Shown here: in pieces, positions 27,136 to 37,099 of the stretch
How the letters are laid out: every line of letters starts with the position of its first letter
Position numbering within the stretch: the stretch's first letter is position 1
Source: Alphaproteobacteria bacterium
GTDB taxonomy: Bacteria; Pseudomonadota; Alphaproteobacteria; Sphingomonadales; Sphingomonadaceae
Direction of reading: 5' to 3'
Length of the DNA: 64,000 bases
Assembly: GCA_019232625.1 (NCBI GenBank)
Contig: JAFANP010000004.1
Span: forward strand, 1 to 64,000
Notes under the pieces: model-generated
The model's input: only the letters and a program-made list of their open reading frames with translations
Told to the model about the DNA's origin: nothing
Database searches by the model: none
Program-made: the position numbers and the translations under genes

Positions 27136-28503
27136 CTAGCGATAGTCGACGACCGCGTCGCGCCGCAGGTCGCGCAGGTAGCGCCGCGCCCGCATGTTGA
27201 TGCGCTCCTCGGACAGGCCTTCGCGGATCCGCTCCGCGGAGACCTCGGCCACGGGCGGCGGATCGTCGCGGCCGCACAGGACGAGGACGCTGACCCGCTC
27301 CTGCAGCGATCCGAAGGGCGAGGTCGGCTGGCCGACCTGGAGCCCGAGGATGACAGGCTGAAGCGCCGTCGGCAGGTCGCGGATCTTCACCTGGTCGTTC
27401 GAGACGACCTCCGCCTTGATCGCCGCCGCGGCCGCCTCGGCGCCGCCGCAGCCGCCCATCGACTGGGTGGCGCGCACCAGGTCCTGGACGCGCTGCTCCA
27501 CCTGCGGGCGGGGCGTGTTCGGGGCGATGGTGATGGTGATCTGCTTCAGGCTGAGCTGGGCGTCGCGGGGATCGGCGGTGAGGATCTGCCGCGTATCGGT
27601 GACGGCGAGGATCGAGAAACCGCCCGGAATGGCGATCGGGTCGGTGACGGCGCCGACCGGTATCTGCCGGACCGCGGCCGCGAGGGGGTCGGGAAGCTGC
27701 TCGGCGCGGACCCAGCCGAGATCGCCGCCCACCGCCGCCGTCGACGCCTCCGAGAATTGCCGCGCATAAGCGAGGAAGGAGCCGCCGGCCCGAAGCTGCT
27801 GGACGATGCGGTCGGCATTGGCGCGGGCCTGGGGCGCCGTCTCGGGCGTCGCCGAGAGGAAGATCTCCGAGACCTTATATTCCTGCGTGCCCTTCGAGGC
27901 GGTGAGGCGGTCGATGACCGACTTCACCTCTTCCTCGCTGACGTTGACGAACGGCTCGATGCGGTTGCGCAGCAGGCGCTGCCACGACATCTCGCCATGG
28001 ATCTGGCGCTTGACCGATTCCGCCGACGAGCCGTGGCTGCGCAGATAGGCCGAGAATTGCTGGGCCGACTGCCCGAAGCTCTGGGCGTAGCGGGCGTAAT
28101 AAGCGTCGACCTCGCGCGGCTCCACCTTGATGTCGTGCTGCTCGGCGGCCTGGATCTGCAGCGTCTCGTCGACGAGGTTCCTCAGAACCTGCTCGCGCAG
28201 CCGCGTCATCTCCTCCTGCGGGACCTGGCCGCCATTGGCGAGGACGATGAGCGCGAGGCGCTGGTCGACGTCGGTGCCGGTGATCACCGTCCCGTTGACG
28301 ATCGCCGTGGCCTTGCGGATGACGTCGGTGTCGCCGAGGAAGACCGGATTGGTCGGAAGCTGGAGGTTGGTGCCCGAAGGCGCCGGCGGCGCGGCGGCGG
28401 TGCGGGGCGGAGGGGGCGCCGCGGCGGCCTGCGCGAGGGCGGCGGCCGCGATGCAGCCGCCTGCCAGCGCGAGCGCCGACCTGTAGAAAGTGCCGAGCTT
28501 CAT
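27136..28503 (-). CDS. surA: Periplasmic peptidyl-prolyl isomerase / outer-membrane protein chaperone SurA
   Basis: The 455-residue protein starts at 28503 after GGAGG, with a signal peptide and an Ala/Pro-rich segment. The chaperone N-domain runs from about residue 55 to 200 (IVNGTVITGTDVDQRLALI; LVDETLQIQAAEQ). One parvulin domain is clear (YKVSEIFLSATPE to GGDLGWVRAEQLPD); the second is degenerate. SurA escorts beta-barrel proteins to the Bam machine. Its position between lptD and pdxA matches the enterobacterial order. The reading frame extends upstream to 28575, but the signal peptide fixes the start. Confidence 0.93.
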   Translation of the reverse strand: MKLGTFYRSALALAGGCIAAAALAQAAAAPPPPRTAAAPPAPSGTNLQLPTNPVFLGDTDVIRKATAIVNGTVITGTDVDQRLALIVLANGGQVPQEEMTRLREQVLRNLVDETLQIQAAEQHDIKVEPREVDAYYARYAQSFGQSAQQFSAYLRSHGSSAESVKRQIHGEMSWQRLLRNRIEPFVNVSEEEVKSVIDRLTASKGTQEYKVSEIFLSATPETAPQARANADRIVQQLRAGGSFLAYARQFSEASTAAVGGDLGWVRAEQLPDPLAAAVRQIPVGAVTDPIAIPGGFSILAVTDTRQILTADPRDAQLSLKQITITIAPNTPRPQVEQRVQDLVRATQSMGGCGGAEAAAAAIKAEVVSNDQVKIRDLPTALQPVILGLQVGQPTSPFGSLQERVSVLVLCGRDDPPPVAEVSAERIREGLSEERINMRARRYLRDLRRDAVVDYR

Positions 28504-28593
28504 CGTTCCTCCAGTGAAAGCAGGCCCCCGGCCCTGCCCGAAATTTGCTGAACCCCAGCTTAGCGCCCCCGCCAAGCCCTTCCAACGTCGGTA

Positions 28594-30807
28594 TTAACGC
28601 CCCAGATTCTTGAGCGCCACCCGGAACAGGAAGGTGTTGCCCCGCCGGAAGTCGCCGGTCGTGTCATAGTCGCGCCGCCACGTCACCCCTATTTCGATGC
28701 AGTCGTCGTCATAGGTGATGCCGAGCCGGTGGCGGACCGGCTCCCATCCGTCGGCCTGCGACAGCGGGTCCTCGCGGCGGCTGGTGAGGTCGATCACCGT
28801 CGAGCCGAAGATCGACCAGTAGCGGGCGAACTTGACGCGGCCGCCCAGGCGGATCTCCTCGCGGTCCCTCAGATCCTCGATCGACGGGTCGATGTTGCGG
28901 TCGAGGCGCAGATAGCCGATCGTCGCATAGGTCTGCCGGCCGCCGACGACGGCGTCGATCTCGTTGCGGCGGACGGCGAGATTGTCCTTGTCCAGCCGGA
29001 ACCGGTGGACGAGGTTGAGCTTGCGGCCGATCTTGACGGTGGTGCGGCCGACCAGGTCCGAGAAGCGGTCGGAAAGCCCGGTGCCCGGCGGCAGGATGCT
29101 CGGCTTGTTGTCGAGGCGATAGCTCTGGCCGATCGTCGTGCGCACCGCCACGCCGGGGAGGTCCGCGCCCCAGTCGACGCCGTAGGTGACGCGCGGCCCG
29201 TCCTCCCAGCGGTCGTAGCCGGGAAAGCGGTTGAGCGCGAAGAGGTTCGAATCCTCGAGGTCGACCGAGCGGGCGTCCTCATTGGGTATGTCGAGGTTGG
29301 CGGTCGGCGGCGAGGCGACGAACTGGAGGCGGGGCGTCAGCCGCTGCGTCCCGCCCATGAACGGGCCGATCAGGGGCCAGCGCAGCTCCGCGGCGACCGC
29401 GGCGATGGCCCGGCCGTGCCAGCCTTCGTCGCCGCGATAGGGGATGGTGCCGGTGAGGAACGTGTCGCTGGTGTGGTAGAGGTCGCCGCGCGCATAGCCG
29501 GTGAGGATCAGCTCCTGGCCGAGCGGGGTGAGGCTGCGGCGCTCCCACCGGGCGGAGGCGAAGGCGCGCTGGGTGTCCTGCCCTCCGGTGCGCAGGATGG
29601 CGAGGCTGTTGGCCTGAAGCTCGACCCGGCCGCCCCAGACCGGCGCGGGGAGGCGCCAGCGGGCGTCTACCGCCGGGAGCACGATCGGCTGCTGGCCGGC
29701 GACGTCGGTGGCGCGCAGCCCCTGGAAGGCCCAGCCGGCGATCGAGATGTAGCTGTTCGAGTCGATCCGCTCGGCATCGACGAACGAGCGCAGGCGCACG
29801 TCGCGGCTGATGTCGTAGCGCCGCAGGAAGGTCCGGTCGGTCACGTAGCGGGCCGCGGTCGTGACGGTCCAATAGGGGTCGAGCTGGAAGCGGCCGTTGC
29901 CTTCGACATAGCCGCGAAACCCCTCGTCCCGCGCCGTGGACACGGTCGTCGAGGTGAGCGGGATGCGCGAGCCGTAGGTCGCGAAGGCGGCGACCCGGAA
30001 GGCGCCGAGGCGGGTGATCTGCCGATATTCGCCCTCCAGCATCGGCAGGACGCCGCTATAGACGTGCGGGGTCAGCGTCGCGTCGCGGTTGGGGGCGAGC
30101 TTGACGTAGTAAGGCAGAGCGAGCTCGAGGCCGTTCCTGGAGCTCAGCCGGATGTCGGGCACGAGGAGCCCGGTTCCGCCGCTGTTGCTTCCGTCCGGGT
30201 GCGACAGCCAGGGCAGGGCGATGATCGGGGTGCCGAGCACGTTCAGCGCCGCGCCCTCGTAGCGTATGCGGTGCTTGAAGGGGTCGTGGACGACCTTGAC
30301 GGCGGTGATCTGCCAGGTCGGCTGCTTCGGGCAGCCGTTCGGGTTGACCACGGCGCAGGGGGAATAGGCGGCGCGGTAGAGGGTCGTGTAGCCGTCCTTG
30401 CGCTCCGCCTTGATCGCCGCGAGCCGCCCCCCGTCCTCGAGGACCAGAAGCAGGTTGTCGGCGACCGCGTTCTTCATCGCGTCGGTGAGGAGGACGCTGT
30501 CGCCATAGGCGACGTGGCCCTCGGGCGTGACGATGCGGACGTTGCCCTCGGCCCGGACCTCGTCCGCCTTGCGATTCCAGACCACCTGGTCCGCGCGGAG
30601 GTTGTTCCCCTCGCTGTTCATCCGCACCTCACCCGAGGCGGTCACCACCTCGGCGTCGCTGTCGTAGACGAGCTGGCCCGCGCTGAACGCGACCTCGCGC
30701 TCCGCCGGGGCGGGCGAGGCCGCCGCCGCCTCCTGGGCGAAGGCGGAAGCCGGCGCGCCGAGCAGGAGGGGGAGGGCCGTGAGGCAGATGAGGTTGAGCT
30801 TCTTCAC
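28594..30807 (-). CDS. lptD: LPS-assembly outer-membrane protein LptD
   Basis: The protein has 737 residues from GTG 30807, which gives a good signal peptide (VKKLNLICLTALPLLLGAPA). Residues 40-140 form the OstA/LptA-like jellyroll (LVYDSDAEVVTASGEVRMNS). The rest is the 26-strand barrel, starting with ALPWLSHPDGSNSGGTGLLV and ending in FLFRVALKNLGR with an aromatic-rich last strand. Cysteines in SPCAVVNPNGCPKQ may form a disulfide. LptD inserts lipopolysaccharide, or the glycosphingolipid pathway's residual LPS substrate, into the outer leaflet. An ATG at 30918 would add 37 residues without a signal sequence. Confidence 0.95.
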   Translation of the reverse strand: MKKLNLICLTALPLLLGAPASAFAQEAAAASPAPAEREVAFSAGQLVYDSDAEVVTASGEVRMNSEGNNLRADQVVWNRKADEVRAEGNVRIVTPEGHVAYGDSVLLTDAMKNAVADNLLLVLEDGGRLAAIKAERKDGYTTLYRAAYSPCAVVNPNGCPKQPTWQITAVKVVHDPFKHRIRYEGAALNVLGTPIIALPWLSHPDGSNSGGTGLLVPDIRLSSRNGLELALPYYVKLAPNRDATLTPHVYSGVLPMLEGEYRQITRLGAFRVAAFATYGSRIPLTSTTVSTARDEGFRGYVEGNGRFQLDPYWTVTTAARYVTDRTFLRRYDISRDVRLRSFVDAERIDSNSYISIAGWAFQGLRATDVAGQQPIVLPAVDARWRLPAPVWGGRVELQANSLAILRTGGQDTQRAFASARWERRSLTPLGQELILTGYARGDLYHTSDTFLTGTIPYRGDEGWHGRAIAAVAAELRWPLIGPFMGGTQRLTPRLQFVASPPTANLDIPNEDARSVDLEDSNLFALNRFPGYDRWEDGPRVTYGVDWGADLPGVAVRTTIGQSYRLDNKPSILPPGTGLSDRFSDLVGRTTVKIGRKLNLVHRFRLDKDNLAVRRNEIDAVVGGRQTYATIGYLRLDRNIDPSIEDLRDREEIRLGGRVKFARYWSIFGSTVIDLTSRREDPLSQADGWEPVRHRLGITYDDDCIEIGVTWRRDYDTTGDFRRGNTFLFRVALKNLGR

Positions 30808-30994
30808 TTTCCCCGCCGCTCGGAAGAGGTACGCCGCGACGCGCCGCCTATCGCACCGCTTCCCTTCCGCCGCAATGGCGCGCGGGGCCGTCGGCGCCTT
30901 GCAGGCGATCACGCTCATTGCGGGAAGCGAGTGCGGACCCTAGAGGGTTGGGCTGCCCACGCGACACGCGTCATGCGAGGAGTTTTCGCGCCTT

Positions 30995-32476
30995 ATGAAG
31001 ATCAGCTTCGCCGAAGGGCGCCCCACCGGCGCCTATGCCCTCGCCCTCCCGGTGTGGAGCGACGACATGCTGAACGACCGCCTCCAGTCGCTCGCCGAGC
31101 CGTCGCGGACGCTGGCCGCCCGCGCCGCCGAGGCGCAGCGCTTCGAGCGCGAGCCGGGCAGCATCGCCGAGACCTTCGTTCAGGACGGCGACCAGGTCCG
31201 GCGGCTGCTCCTCGTCGGGCTCGGCGCCGCCCGCGACGAGTCGGCGCCGCTCGAGCGGGCCGGCGGCGCGCTGGCGGCACGCCTGCTCACGTCCGGGGAG
31301 AGCCGCCTCGTCATCGACCTGACCGGCGCCGACCTCCCGGCGGACGCGGCGGCCCGCCTCGCCTACGGCGCGTCGGTGCGCGGGTGGCGGTACGACCGCT
31401 ACCGCACCAAGCTCGGCAAGAAGCAGCAGCCGACGCTCAAGGAAGTGGTGGTCGTCGGCGGCGGCGAAGGCGCGAGCGCGGCCTGGGAAGGCCGCTCGGC
31501 CTTGCTCGCCGGTCTCTCCTTCACGCGGGAATTGGTCACCGAGCCGGCGAACATCCTCTATCCGGAAAGCTTCGTCGAACGCTGCCGGACTCGGCTGGAG
31601 CCGCTCGGCATCGAGTTCGAGGTGCTCGACGAGAAGCAGATGGCGGAGCTCGGCATGGGCGCCCTCCTCGGAGTGGCCCAGGGCTCGGTACGTCCGCCAA
31701 GGCTTCTGGCGATGCGCTGGAACGGCGCCGCCGATCCCAAGGCCAAGCCGATCGTCTTCATCGGCAAGGGCATCACCTTCGACACCGGCGGCATCTCGAT
31801 CAAGCCCGCGCAGGGCATGGAGGCGATGAAGTGGGACATGGGCGGCGCGGGCGCCGTCGCCGGGGCCATGGCGGCTCTCGCCGGACGCAAGGCGAAGGCC
31901 AATGTCGTCGGCGTCTGCGCGCTTGCCGAGAACATGCCCGACGGCAATGCGCAAAGGCCCGGCGACGTGGTGACGAGCCTCTCGGGCCAGACGATCGAGG
32001 TGATCAACACCGATGCCGAGGGCCGGCTCGTCCTGTGCGACGCCATGACCTGGGCGCAGCGGCGCTACCGGCCCGAGATACTGATCGACCTCGCGACCCT
32101 GACCGGCGCGATGATCATATCGCTCGGCCACGAATATGGCGGCATGTTCTCGAACGACGACGGGCTCGCCGGAAAGCTCCACGGCGCGAGCGAGGCGAGC
32201 GGCGACAAGCTGTGGCGGATGCCGCTCGGCGATCCGTACGACAAGCTGATCGAATCGCCGATCGCCGACATGAAGAATGTCGGCCCCCGCGAAGGCGGGT
32301 CGATCACCGCGGCGGTCTTCCTCCAGCGGTTCGTCGACAGCGGCGTCAAATGGGCCCATCTCGACATTGCGGGCATGGTCTGGTCGGAGAAGGCGACGCC
32401 GTTCTACGACAAGGGGGCCACCGGCTTCGGCGTCGCCCTCCTGGACCGCTTCGTCGCGGACAATGTCGAAGGCTGA
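30995..32476 (+). CDS. pepA: Leucyl aminopeptidase (M17)
   Basis: In this 493-residue protein, residues 1-160 form the N-terminal macro-like domain. The catalytic domain shows FIGKGITFDTGGISIKPAQG (metal and catalytic lysine), MKWDMGGAG, and the signature NTDAEGRLVLCD. It removes N-terminal residues from peptides in the cytoplasm; in some bacteria PepA also binds DNA. It is divergent from lptD, with about 76 bases upstream of it. holC follows on the same strand, the usual order in proteobacteria. Confidence 0.96.
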   Translation: MKISFAEGRPTGAYALALPVWSDDMLNDRLQSLAEPSRTLAARAAEAQRFEREPGSIAETFVQDGDQVRRLLLVGLGAARDESAPLERAGGALAARLLTSGESRLVIDLTGADLPADAAARLAYGASVRGWRYDRYRTKLGKKQQPTLKEVVVVGGGEGASAAWEGRSALLAGLSFTRELVTEPANILYPESFVERCRTRLEPLGIEFEVLDEKQMAELGMGALLGVAQGSVRPPRLLAMRWNGAADPKAKPIVFIGKGITFDTGGISIKPAQGMEAMKWDMGGAGAVAGAMAALAGRKAKANVVGVCALAENMPDGNAQRPGDVVTSLSGQTIEVINTDAEGRLVLCDAMTWAQRRYRPEILIDLATLTGAMIISLGHEYGGMFSNDDGLAGKLHGASEASGDKLWRMPLGDPYDKLIESPIADMKNVGPREGGSITAAVFLQRFVDSGVKWAHLDIAGMVWSEKATPFYDKGATGFGVALLDRFVADNVEG

Positions 32477-32518
32477 CGGCGAAGGCAGGAGCCGGGGGGC
32501 GTCGCCGCCGGTGCGGAG

Positions 32519-32947
32519 ATGATCCTCGACTTCTACCACCTCACCGCGTCCCCGCTGGAGCGGGTGTTGCCCGCCGTCGCCGAGAAGGTGCTGGCGGGCG
32601 GCGGGCGGCTGCTGGTGGTGGCCGAGGCAGGCCTGCTCAGGCGGCTGGACGAGCAGCTCTGGAGCTACGCGCCGGATTCGTTCCTTCCGCACGGCCGCGA
32701 GTCGCCCGAAGCCCAGCCGATCCTGCTTTCGGAAGTGCCGGCGGCGGCGAACGGCGCCGCCAACATCGCCGTTGCCGACGGCGAATGGCGGGACGAGGCG
32801 CTCGGCTTCGAGCGCGCTTTCTTCTTCTTCGACGGCAGCCGCCTTGACGGCGCGCGCAATGTCTGGCGGGCGATGAAGGGGCGGAGCGACGTCCAGCCCC
32901 GCTATTGGAAGCAGGACGAGCGCGGGCGGTGGCTCCAGGGCCCGTGA
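32519..32947 (+). CDS. holC: DNA polymerase III chi subunit
   Basis: The 142-residue protein has the HolC pattern: MILDFYHLTASPLERVLPAV at the start, VVAEAGLLRRLDEQLWSY, and FLPHGRESPEAQPILLSE. Chi links the clamp loader to single-stranded-DNA binding protein. It lies between pepA and ndk, as in many alphaproteobacteria. Confidence 0.93.
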   Translation: MILDFYHLTASPLERVLPAVAEKVLAGGGRLLVVAEAGLLRRLDEQLWSYAPDSFLPHGRESPEAQPILLSEVPAAANGAANIAVADGEWRDEALGFERAFFFFDGSRLDGARNVWRAMKGRSDVQPRYWKQDERGRWLQGP

Positions 32948-33034
32948 GGCGCCCCTGAGCCTTGCGCCTGAGCGGCGCGGCCCCTAGAGAGCCGGCGAAA
33001 TCCATTCCTTCTTCGACGGAGCTTGAGACCGGCC

Positions 33035-33457
33035 ATGGCGACCGAACGCACCTTCTCGATCATCAAACCCGATGCGACCCGTCGCAACCTCACCGGCGCG
33101 ATCACCGCCAAGCTCGAGGAAGCGGGCCTGCGCGTGGTCGCCTCGCGGCGGATCCGCATGACCCGTGAGCAGGCCGAGGGCTTTTACGGAGTCCACCGCG
33201 AGCGGCCGTTCTTCAACGACCTTGTGACGTTCATGACCTCCGGACCGGTCGTGGTGCAGGTGCTGGAGGGCGAGAATGCCGTCGCCCGCAACCGCGAGGT
33301 GATGGGCGCGACCAACCCCGCCAATGCCGACGACGGCACGATCCGCAAGCTGTTCGCCGAATCCATCGAGGCGAACAGCGTCCACGGGTCGGACAGCGCC
33401 GAAAATGCCCGCATCGAGATCGACTTCTTCTTCAAGCCCGAAGAGATAGTCGGCTAG
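33035..33457 (+). CDS. ndk: Nucleoside-diphosphate kinase
   Basis: The 140-residue enzyme begins [18 protein letters not shown]. The phosphohistidine lies at residue 117 in NSVHGSDS, and [14 protein letters not shown] precedes it. It equalises nucleoside triphosphate pools with ATP as donor. ATG 33035 is preferred over an in-frame start at 33023 because it matches the family start. Confidence 0.97.
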   Translation: MATERTFSIIKPDATRRNLTGAITAKLEEAGLRVVASRRIRMTREQAEGFYGVHRERPFFNDLVTFMTSGPVVVQVLEGENAVARNREVMGATNPANADDGTIRKLFAESIEANSVHGSDSAENARIEIDFFFKPEEIVG

Positions 33458-33465
33458 GATCCTTC

Positions 33466-33490
33466 CCTTCTCCCGCAAGCGGGAGGGGGG
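33466..33490. repeat. Hairpin repeat between convergent genes (CCCTCTCCC family)
   Basis: The stem TTCTCCCGC pairs with GCGGGAGGG around an AA loop, directly after ndk and touching the end of the facing membrane-protein gene. It could end both transcripts, although a long T run is missing. It belongs to the same hairpin family as those near 17597, 46494 and 52697. Confidence 0.55.
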
Positions 33491-34108
33491 TTATCTGGTC
33501 CGCGCCGCCCAGATCGCGTCGAGGCGCGCCTGCGCCTGGCGCGCGCCCGTCCGCTCCACCAAGGAGAGGCCGCGAAGCTCCACGTCGCTGCCGCCGAACA
33601 GGCCGCCGCCGCTCTCCTTGTAGCCGACGTCGTAAAGGGCGGTGTCGGTCAACGCCTTGCCGTCGGTGACGAAGCGGGTGACGATCGCCACCGGGATGCG
33701 CGCGTCGCCGCGCACCTTGGCGTCTTTCCCGTGCGCCTTCTTCACCGCCCGCTCGACCCATTCCGCCTCGATCCGCGGCTCGGTCGTATCGAACGCGCCG
33801 AGCCCGAAGGCGGACGGAAAGAGGAGCGTCTGGCTCTGGATCGCCTGATCCGGATCGTGCGCCGTCAGAGCGAGGCGCTTGCCGCCGCCGCCGGCCTTGA
33901 GGAGCAAGGTGCGCGAGACGCTCGCCTGCTCCGCCTTCTCGGCCGCCCGCTCCGCCTCGCCGGCGCTGCGCTCGGAATAGCTGTTCCACAAGGCCAGCGC
34001 CGAGATGAGGACCCCGATCACCGCCAGCACCTCGCCCAGCGTGACCCAGCGCCACCGGATCGCGGCCGCCTCCCGGCGCTCCTCCGGCGTCGGCTCCGCC
34101 TTGCTCAT
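33491..34108 (-). CDS. Hypothetical protein with one N-terminal membrane helix
   Basis: The 205-residue protein has a charged N-terminus, one membrane helix (WVTLGEVLAVIGVLISALAL) and a short Glu/Ala-rich coiled segment (SAGEAERAAEKAEQAS). A soluble domain of about 140 residues follows, which I do not recognise. The domain contains LALTAHDPDQAIQSQTLLFP and RIPVAIVTRFVTDGKALT, suggesting a beta-rich periplasmic domain. Its start overlaps the purN stop as ATGA, so it is translated with the purine genes, but nothing links it to purine synthesis. Confidence 0.75.
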   Translation of the reverse strand: MSKAEPTPEERREAAAIRWRWVTLGEVLAVIGVLISALALWNSYSERSAGEAERAAEKAEQASVSRTLLLKAGGGGKRLALTAHDPDQAIQSQTLLFPSAFGLGAFDTTEPRIEAEWVERAVKKAHGKDAKVRGDARIPVAIVTRFVTDGKALTDTALYDVGYKESGGGLFGGSDVELRGLSLVERTGARQAQARLDAIWAARTR

Positions 34109-34719
34109 TCGATTCTCCCGCTTTCGACCATTTCGCGCCGGCCCAGCAGCCGCGCGGCGAAGATATCCAGTGTCTCCGGGTAGAGCCGGTGCTCCTCGGC
34201 GAGGATCCGCTCCGCCAGCGCCTCGGGCGTGTCCCGCTCGCGCACCTTGACCTTCGCCTGGGCGAGGACCGGCCCGTCGTCGAGCGACTCGGTGACGAGG
34301 TGGACGGAGCAGCCCGACCAGCTCTCCCCGGCCTCGATCGCCCGCCGGTGCGTGTCGAGCCCCTTGTAGGCCGGGAGGAGGGAAGGGTGGATGTTCAGGA
34401 TCCGCCCCTCCCAGCCGCGGATGAACTCCGGCGACAGCAGCCGCATATAGCCGGCGAGGGCGATGATCTCGACGCCGTGCGCGCGGAGCGCCGCGTCGAG
34501 CAGGGAGTCGAAGGCGGCCCGGTCCATGCCTTTGTGGCTCATCGTCCAGGTAGGGATGGCGAGGCGGCGCGCCGCCACCAGCCCGCGCGCCTCCGGCATG
34601 TTGGAGGCGACGAGGGCGAGCGCGTAGGAGCGCGGCTCGCGCCGCTTATATTCGGAGAGCGCGATCATGTTGGTGCCGCGCCCGGAGATCAGCACCCCGA
34701 CCCGGACTCGCTCAGCCAT
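34105..34719 (-). CDS. purN: Phosphoribosylglycinamide formyltransferase
   Basis: The 204-residue enzyme makes formyl-GAR in purine synthesis. [15 protein letters not shown] binds the phosphate, [13 protein letters not shown] and [20 protein letters not shown] carry the catalytic Asn/His, and [16 protein letters not shown] the catalytic aspartate. It overlaps the end of purM by eight bases, the usual purMN pair. Confidence 0.97.
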   Translation of the reverse strand: MAERVRVGVLISGRGTNMIALSEYKRREPRSYALALVASNMPEARGLVAARRLAIPTWTMSHKGMDRAAFDSLLDAALRAHGVEIIALAGYMRLLSPEFIRGWEGRILNIHPSLLPAYKGLDTHRRAIEAGESWSGCSVHLVTESLDDGPVLAQAKVKVRERDTPEALAERILAEEHRLYPETLDIFAARLLGRREMVESGRIE

Positions 34720-35806
34720 GGTGGACGGCGTTCCAGGGCGCCCGCGCCGACCAGGTCCCCCGCGAGCCGGCCACGGCGCAGCCTCTCTCCCCGGCTTGGA
34801 CGAGCCCGAGGCGAAGCACTGTTTCCCCTGCATCTTCAAGCGTCTGCCAGACGCTCTTCTCATTGTCTTGGGAGACGATGACCGCCATGCCCACGCCGCA
34901 GTTGAAGGTCCGGGCCATCTCCTCGGGCTCGATATTCCCCTGCGCCTGGAGGAAGGCCATGAGCCGCGGCTGCGGCCAGGAATCGGCGTCGATACGCGCC
35001 TGCAACCCCTCGGGAAGGACGCGGGGGATATTCTCGAGCAGGCCGCCGCCGGTGATGTGGGCGAGGGCGTTGACCCGCCCGCTCCGCACCAGGGGGAGCA
35101 GCGACCGCACGTAGATGCGCGTCGGGGCGAGCAGCGCCTCGACCAGCAGCACGTCCTGGTCGAAAAGGGCGGGGCGATCGAGCTTCCACCCCTTGTCGGC
35201 GGCGAGGCGGCGGACCAGCGAGAAGCCGTTCGAGTGGATTCCGGACGAGGCGAGGCCGAGGATGACGTCTCCCGCCCGAACCCGGTCCCCGACAAGCGCC
35301 TCGCCCCGCTCCACGGCGCCGACGCAGAAGCCGGCGAGATCGTAATCCCCCTCGGCGTACATGCCCGGCATCTCGGCGGTCTCGCCGCCGATGAGGGCGC
35401 AGCCGGCGATGCGGCAGCCGTCGGCGATCGACGCGACGACGCGCTCCGCCACCGCCGGGTCGAGCCGTCCGGTAGCGAAATAGTCGAGGAAGAAGAGCGG
35501 CTCGGCGCCCTGGACGATAAGATCGTTGGCGCACATCGCCACGAGGTCGATGCCGACGCCGTCGTGACGCCCCGTCTCGATGGCGAGCTTCAGCTTGGTG
35601 CCGACCCCGTCATTGGCCGCCACCAGCAGCGGATCGCGATAGCCGGCCGCCTTGAGGTCGAAGAATCCGCCGAAGCCGCCGAGTGCGGCGTCCGCGCCGG
35701 GCCGCGCCGTCGACTTGGCCAGCGGCGCGATCGCCCTGACCAGCGCATTGCCCGCGGCGATCGAGACGCCCGCTTCGGCGTAGGTATAGCTCTCGCCTTC
35801 GCTCAT
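34712..35806 (-). CDS. purM: Phosphoribosylformylglycinamidine cyclo-ligase
   Basis: The 364-residue AIR synthetase shows [40 protein letters not shown] (ATP-binding), [20 protein letters not shown] and the C-terminal [20 protein letters not shown]. It makes aminoimidazole ribonucleotide. The gene is divergent from the DUF2066-hda-ppk1-ppx operon with about 60 bases between, an arrangement usual in sphingomonads. Confidence 0.97.
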   Translation of the reverse strand: MSEGESYTYAEAGVSIAAGNALVRAIAPLAKSTARPGADAALGGFGGFFDLKAAGYRDPLLVAANDGVGTKLKLAIETGRHDGVGIDLVAMCANDLIVQGAEPLFFLDYFATGRLDPAVAERVVASIADGCRIAGCALIGGETAEMPGMYAEGDYDLAGFCVGAVERGEALVGDRVRAGDVILGLASSGIHSNGFSLVRRLAADKGWKLDRPALFDQDVLLVEALLAPTRIYVRSLLPLVRSGRVNALAHITGGGLLENIPRVLPEGLQARIDADSWPQPRLMAFLQAQGNIEPEEMARTFNCGVGMAVIVSQDNEKSVWQTLEDAGETVLRLGLVQAGERGCAVAGSRGTWSARAPWNAVHHG

Positions 35807-35865
35807 CGCCTCGCGCTAGCCACATCGCGCTTGGATTTCCACGCTCAACTCGCCAAAAGGCGGGC

Positions 35866-37098
35866 GTGAAGCCTTCCCGCCGCGTCCGGATCCTCGTTGC
35901 GCTCGCTGCCTCGCTGTCGGTGGGCGGCGCGGTCGACGCGCAGCTCGAGGGGGCGGATCGCGGCATCCCGCCGATCGACAGCGCCTCGACCTTCGAGGTG
36001 ACCGGGGTTCGCGTCGACGTCGTCGCCGCCAATGCCGAGAAGGCCCGGGAGGAAGGCTGGCGCGAAGCGCAGCAGCGCGGCTGGAAGGCATTGTGGGCGA
36101 AGACCAACGGCCGCCCCCTCTCCGAGGCGCCGGCGCTGACCGACGCCGCGCTCAACGGCATGGTCTCGGCCATCGTCGTCGAGGACGAGCAGATCGGCCC
36201 GAAGCGCTACATCGCCACCCTCGGCGTCCTGTTCGACCGCGCCCGCACCGGCCAGCTGCTCGGCGTCGGCGGCGTCGTCCGCCGCTCGGCGCCGATGCTC
36301 GTCATCCCGGTGATGCTGACCGGCTCGTCCTACCAGAGCTTCGAATCCCGCAACGCCTGGCAGGCGGCCTGGGCGCGGTTCCGAACCGGCGGCAGCCCGG
36401 TCGACTATGTGCGGCCGACCGGCTCGGGCATCGACCCGCTGCTGCTCAACGTCATGCAGACCCGGCGGCCGGGGCGCGGCTGGTGGCGGATGCTGCTCGA
36501 CCAATATGGCGCCGCCGACGTCATCGTCCCCGAGGTCCACCTCAGGCGGCTCTATCCCGGCGGCCCCGCCATCGGCACGTTCACCGCCCGCCACGGGCCG
36601 GACAACCGGGTGATCGGCCAGTTCACGCTGCGGGTGGAGAATAGCGCCGCCTTGCCCAAGCTGCTCGACGAGGGCGTGCGCCGGCTCGACCTCCTCTATG
36701 CGCAGGCGCTGGAGGCGGGCGAGCTCGCCCCCGATCCGTCGCTGGCCGTCCCCGAGGCGCCCCCGGTGGAGGAGACGGCGCCGGAGCTTCCGCAGGCGGT
36801 TCCGGCCGCGACGCCGACGCCGGCGACGCCGATGCCGGGCGCGGCGGCGCTCGCCAGCGTCACGATCCAGGTGGCGACGCCCGACGCCGGCGCGGTCAGC
36901 GCCGCGGAGCTCGCGGTCAGCCGGGTGCCCGGCGTCGCCTCCGCCCTCACCACCAGCCTCGCGCTGGGAGGGACCTCGGTGATGCGGGTCACCTATGCCG
37001 GCGATCCCGCGGCGCTGGCCGCCGCGCTCCAGGCGCAGGGCTGGCAGGTGAGCGGATCCGGCGCCAATCTGCGCATCAGCCGGGGCGGGGGCGACTGA
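35866..37098 (+). CDS. DUF2066 domain protein, secreted
   Basis: The 410-residue protein starts at GTG 35866 with a signal peptide (RVRILVALAASLSVGGAVDA). The DUF2066 domain follows: FEVTGVRVDVVAANAEKARE and AQQRGWKALWAKTNG, then VEDEQIGPKRYIATLGVLFD. After a Pro/Ala/Thr-rich linker (residues 290-325) a C-terminal segment resembles a small ferredoxin-like domain (AELAVSRVPGVASALTTS). It is probably periplasmic, function unknown. It heads the operon with hda-like and ppk1. Confidence 0.82.
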   Translation: MKPSRRVRILVALAASLSVGGAVDAQLEGADRGIPPIDSASTFEVTGVRVDVVAANAEKAREEGWREAQQRGWKALWAKTNGRPLSEAPALTDAALNGMVSAIVVEDEQIGPKRYIATLGVLFDRARTGQLLGVGGVVRRSAPMLVIPVMLTGSSYQSFESRNAWQAAWARFRTGGSPVDYVRPTGSGIDPLLLNVMQTRRPGRGWWRMLLDQYGAADVIVPEVHLRRLYPGGPAIGTFTARHGPDNRVIGQFTLRVENSAALPKLLDEGVRRLDLLYAQALEAGELAPDPSLAVPEAPPVEETAPELPQAVPAATPTPATPMPGAAALASVTIQVATPDAGAVSAAELAVSRVPGVASALTTSLALGGTSVMRVTYAGDPAALAAALQAQGWQVSGSGANLRISRGGGD

Positions 37099-37099
37099 G

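Noticed and set aside
29244-29262. GGTTCGAATCC, like a tRNA T-arm
   Set aside because: It lies within the lptD coding frame, and no acceptor or anticodon stem can be built around it.
28729-32847. A 1372-codon plus-strand open frame across lptD and pepA
   Set aside because: It is antisense to lptD and out of frame with pepA and holC, all of which have strong family motifs.
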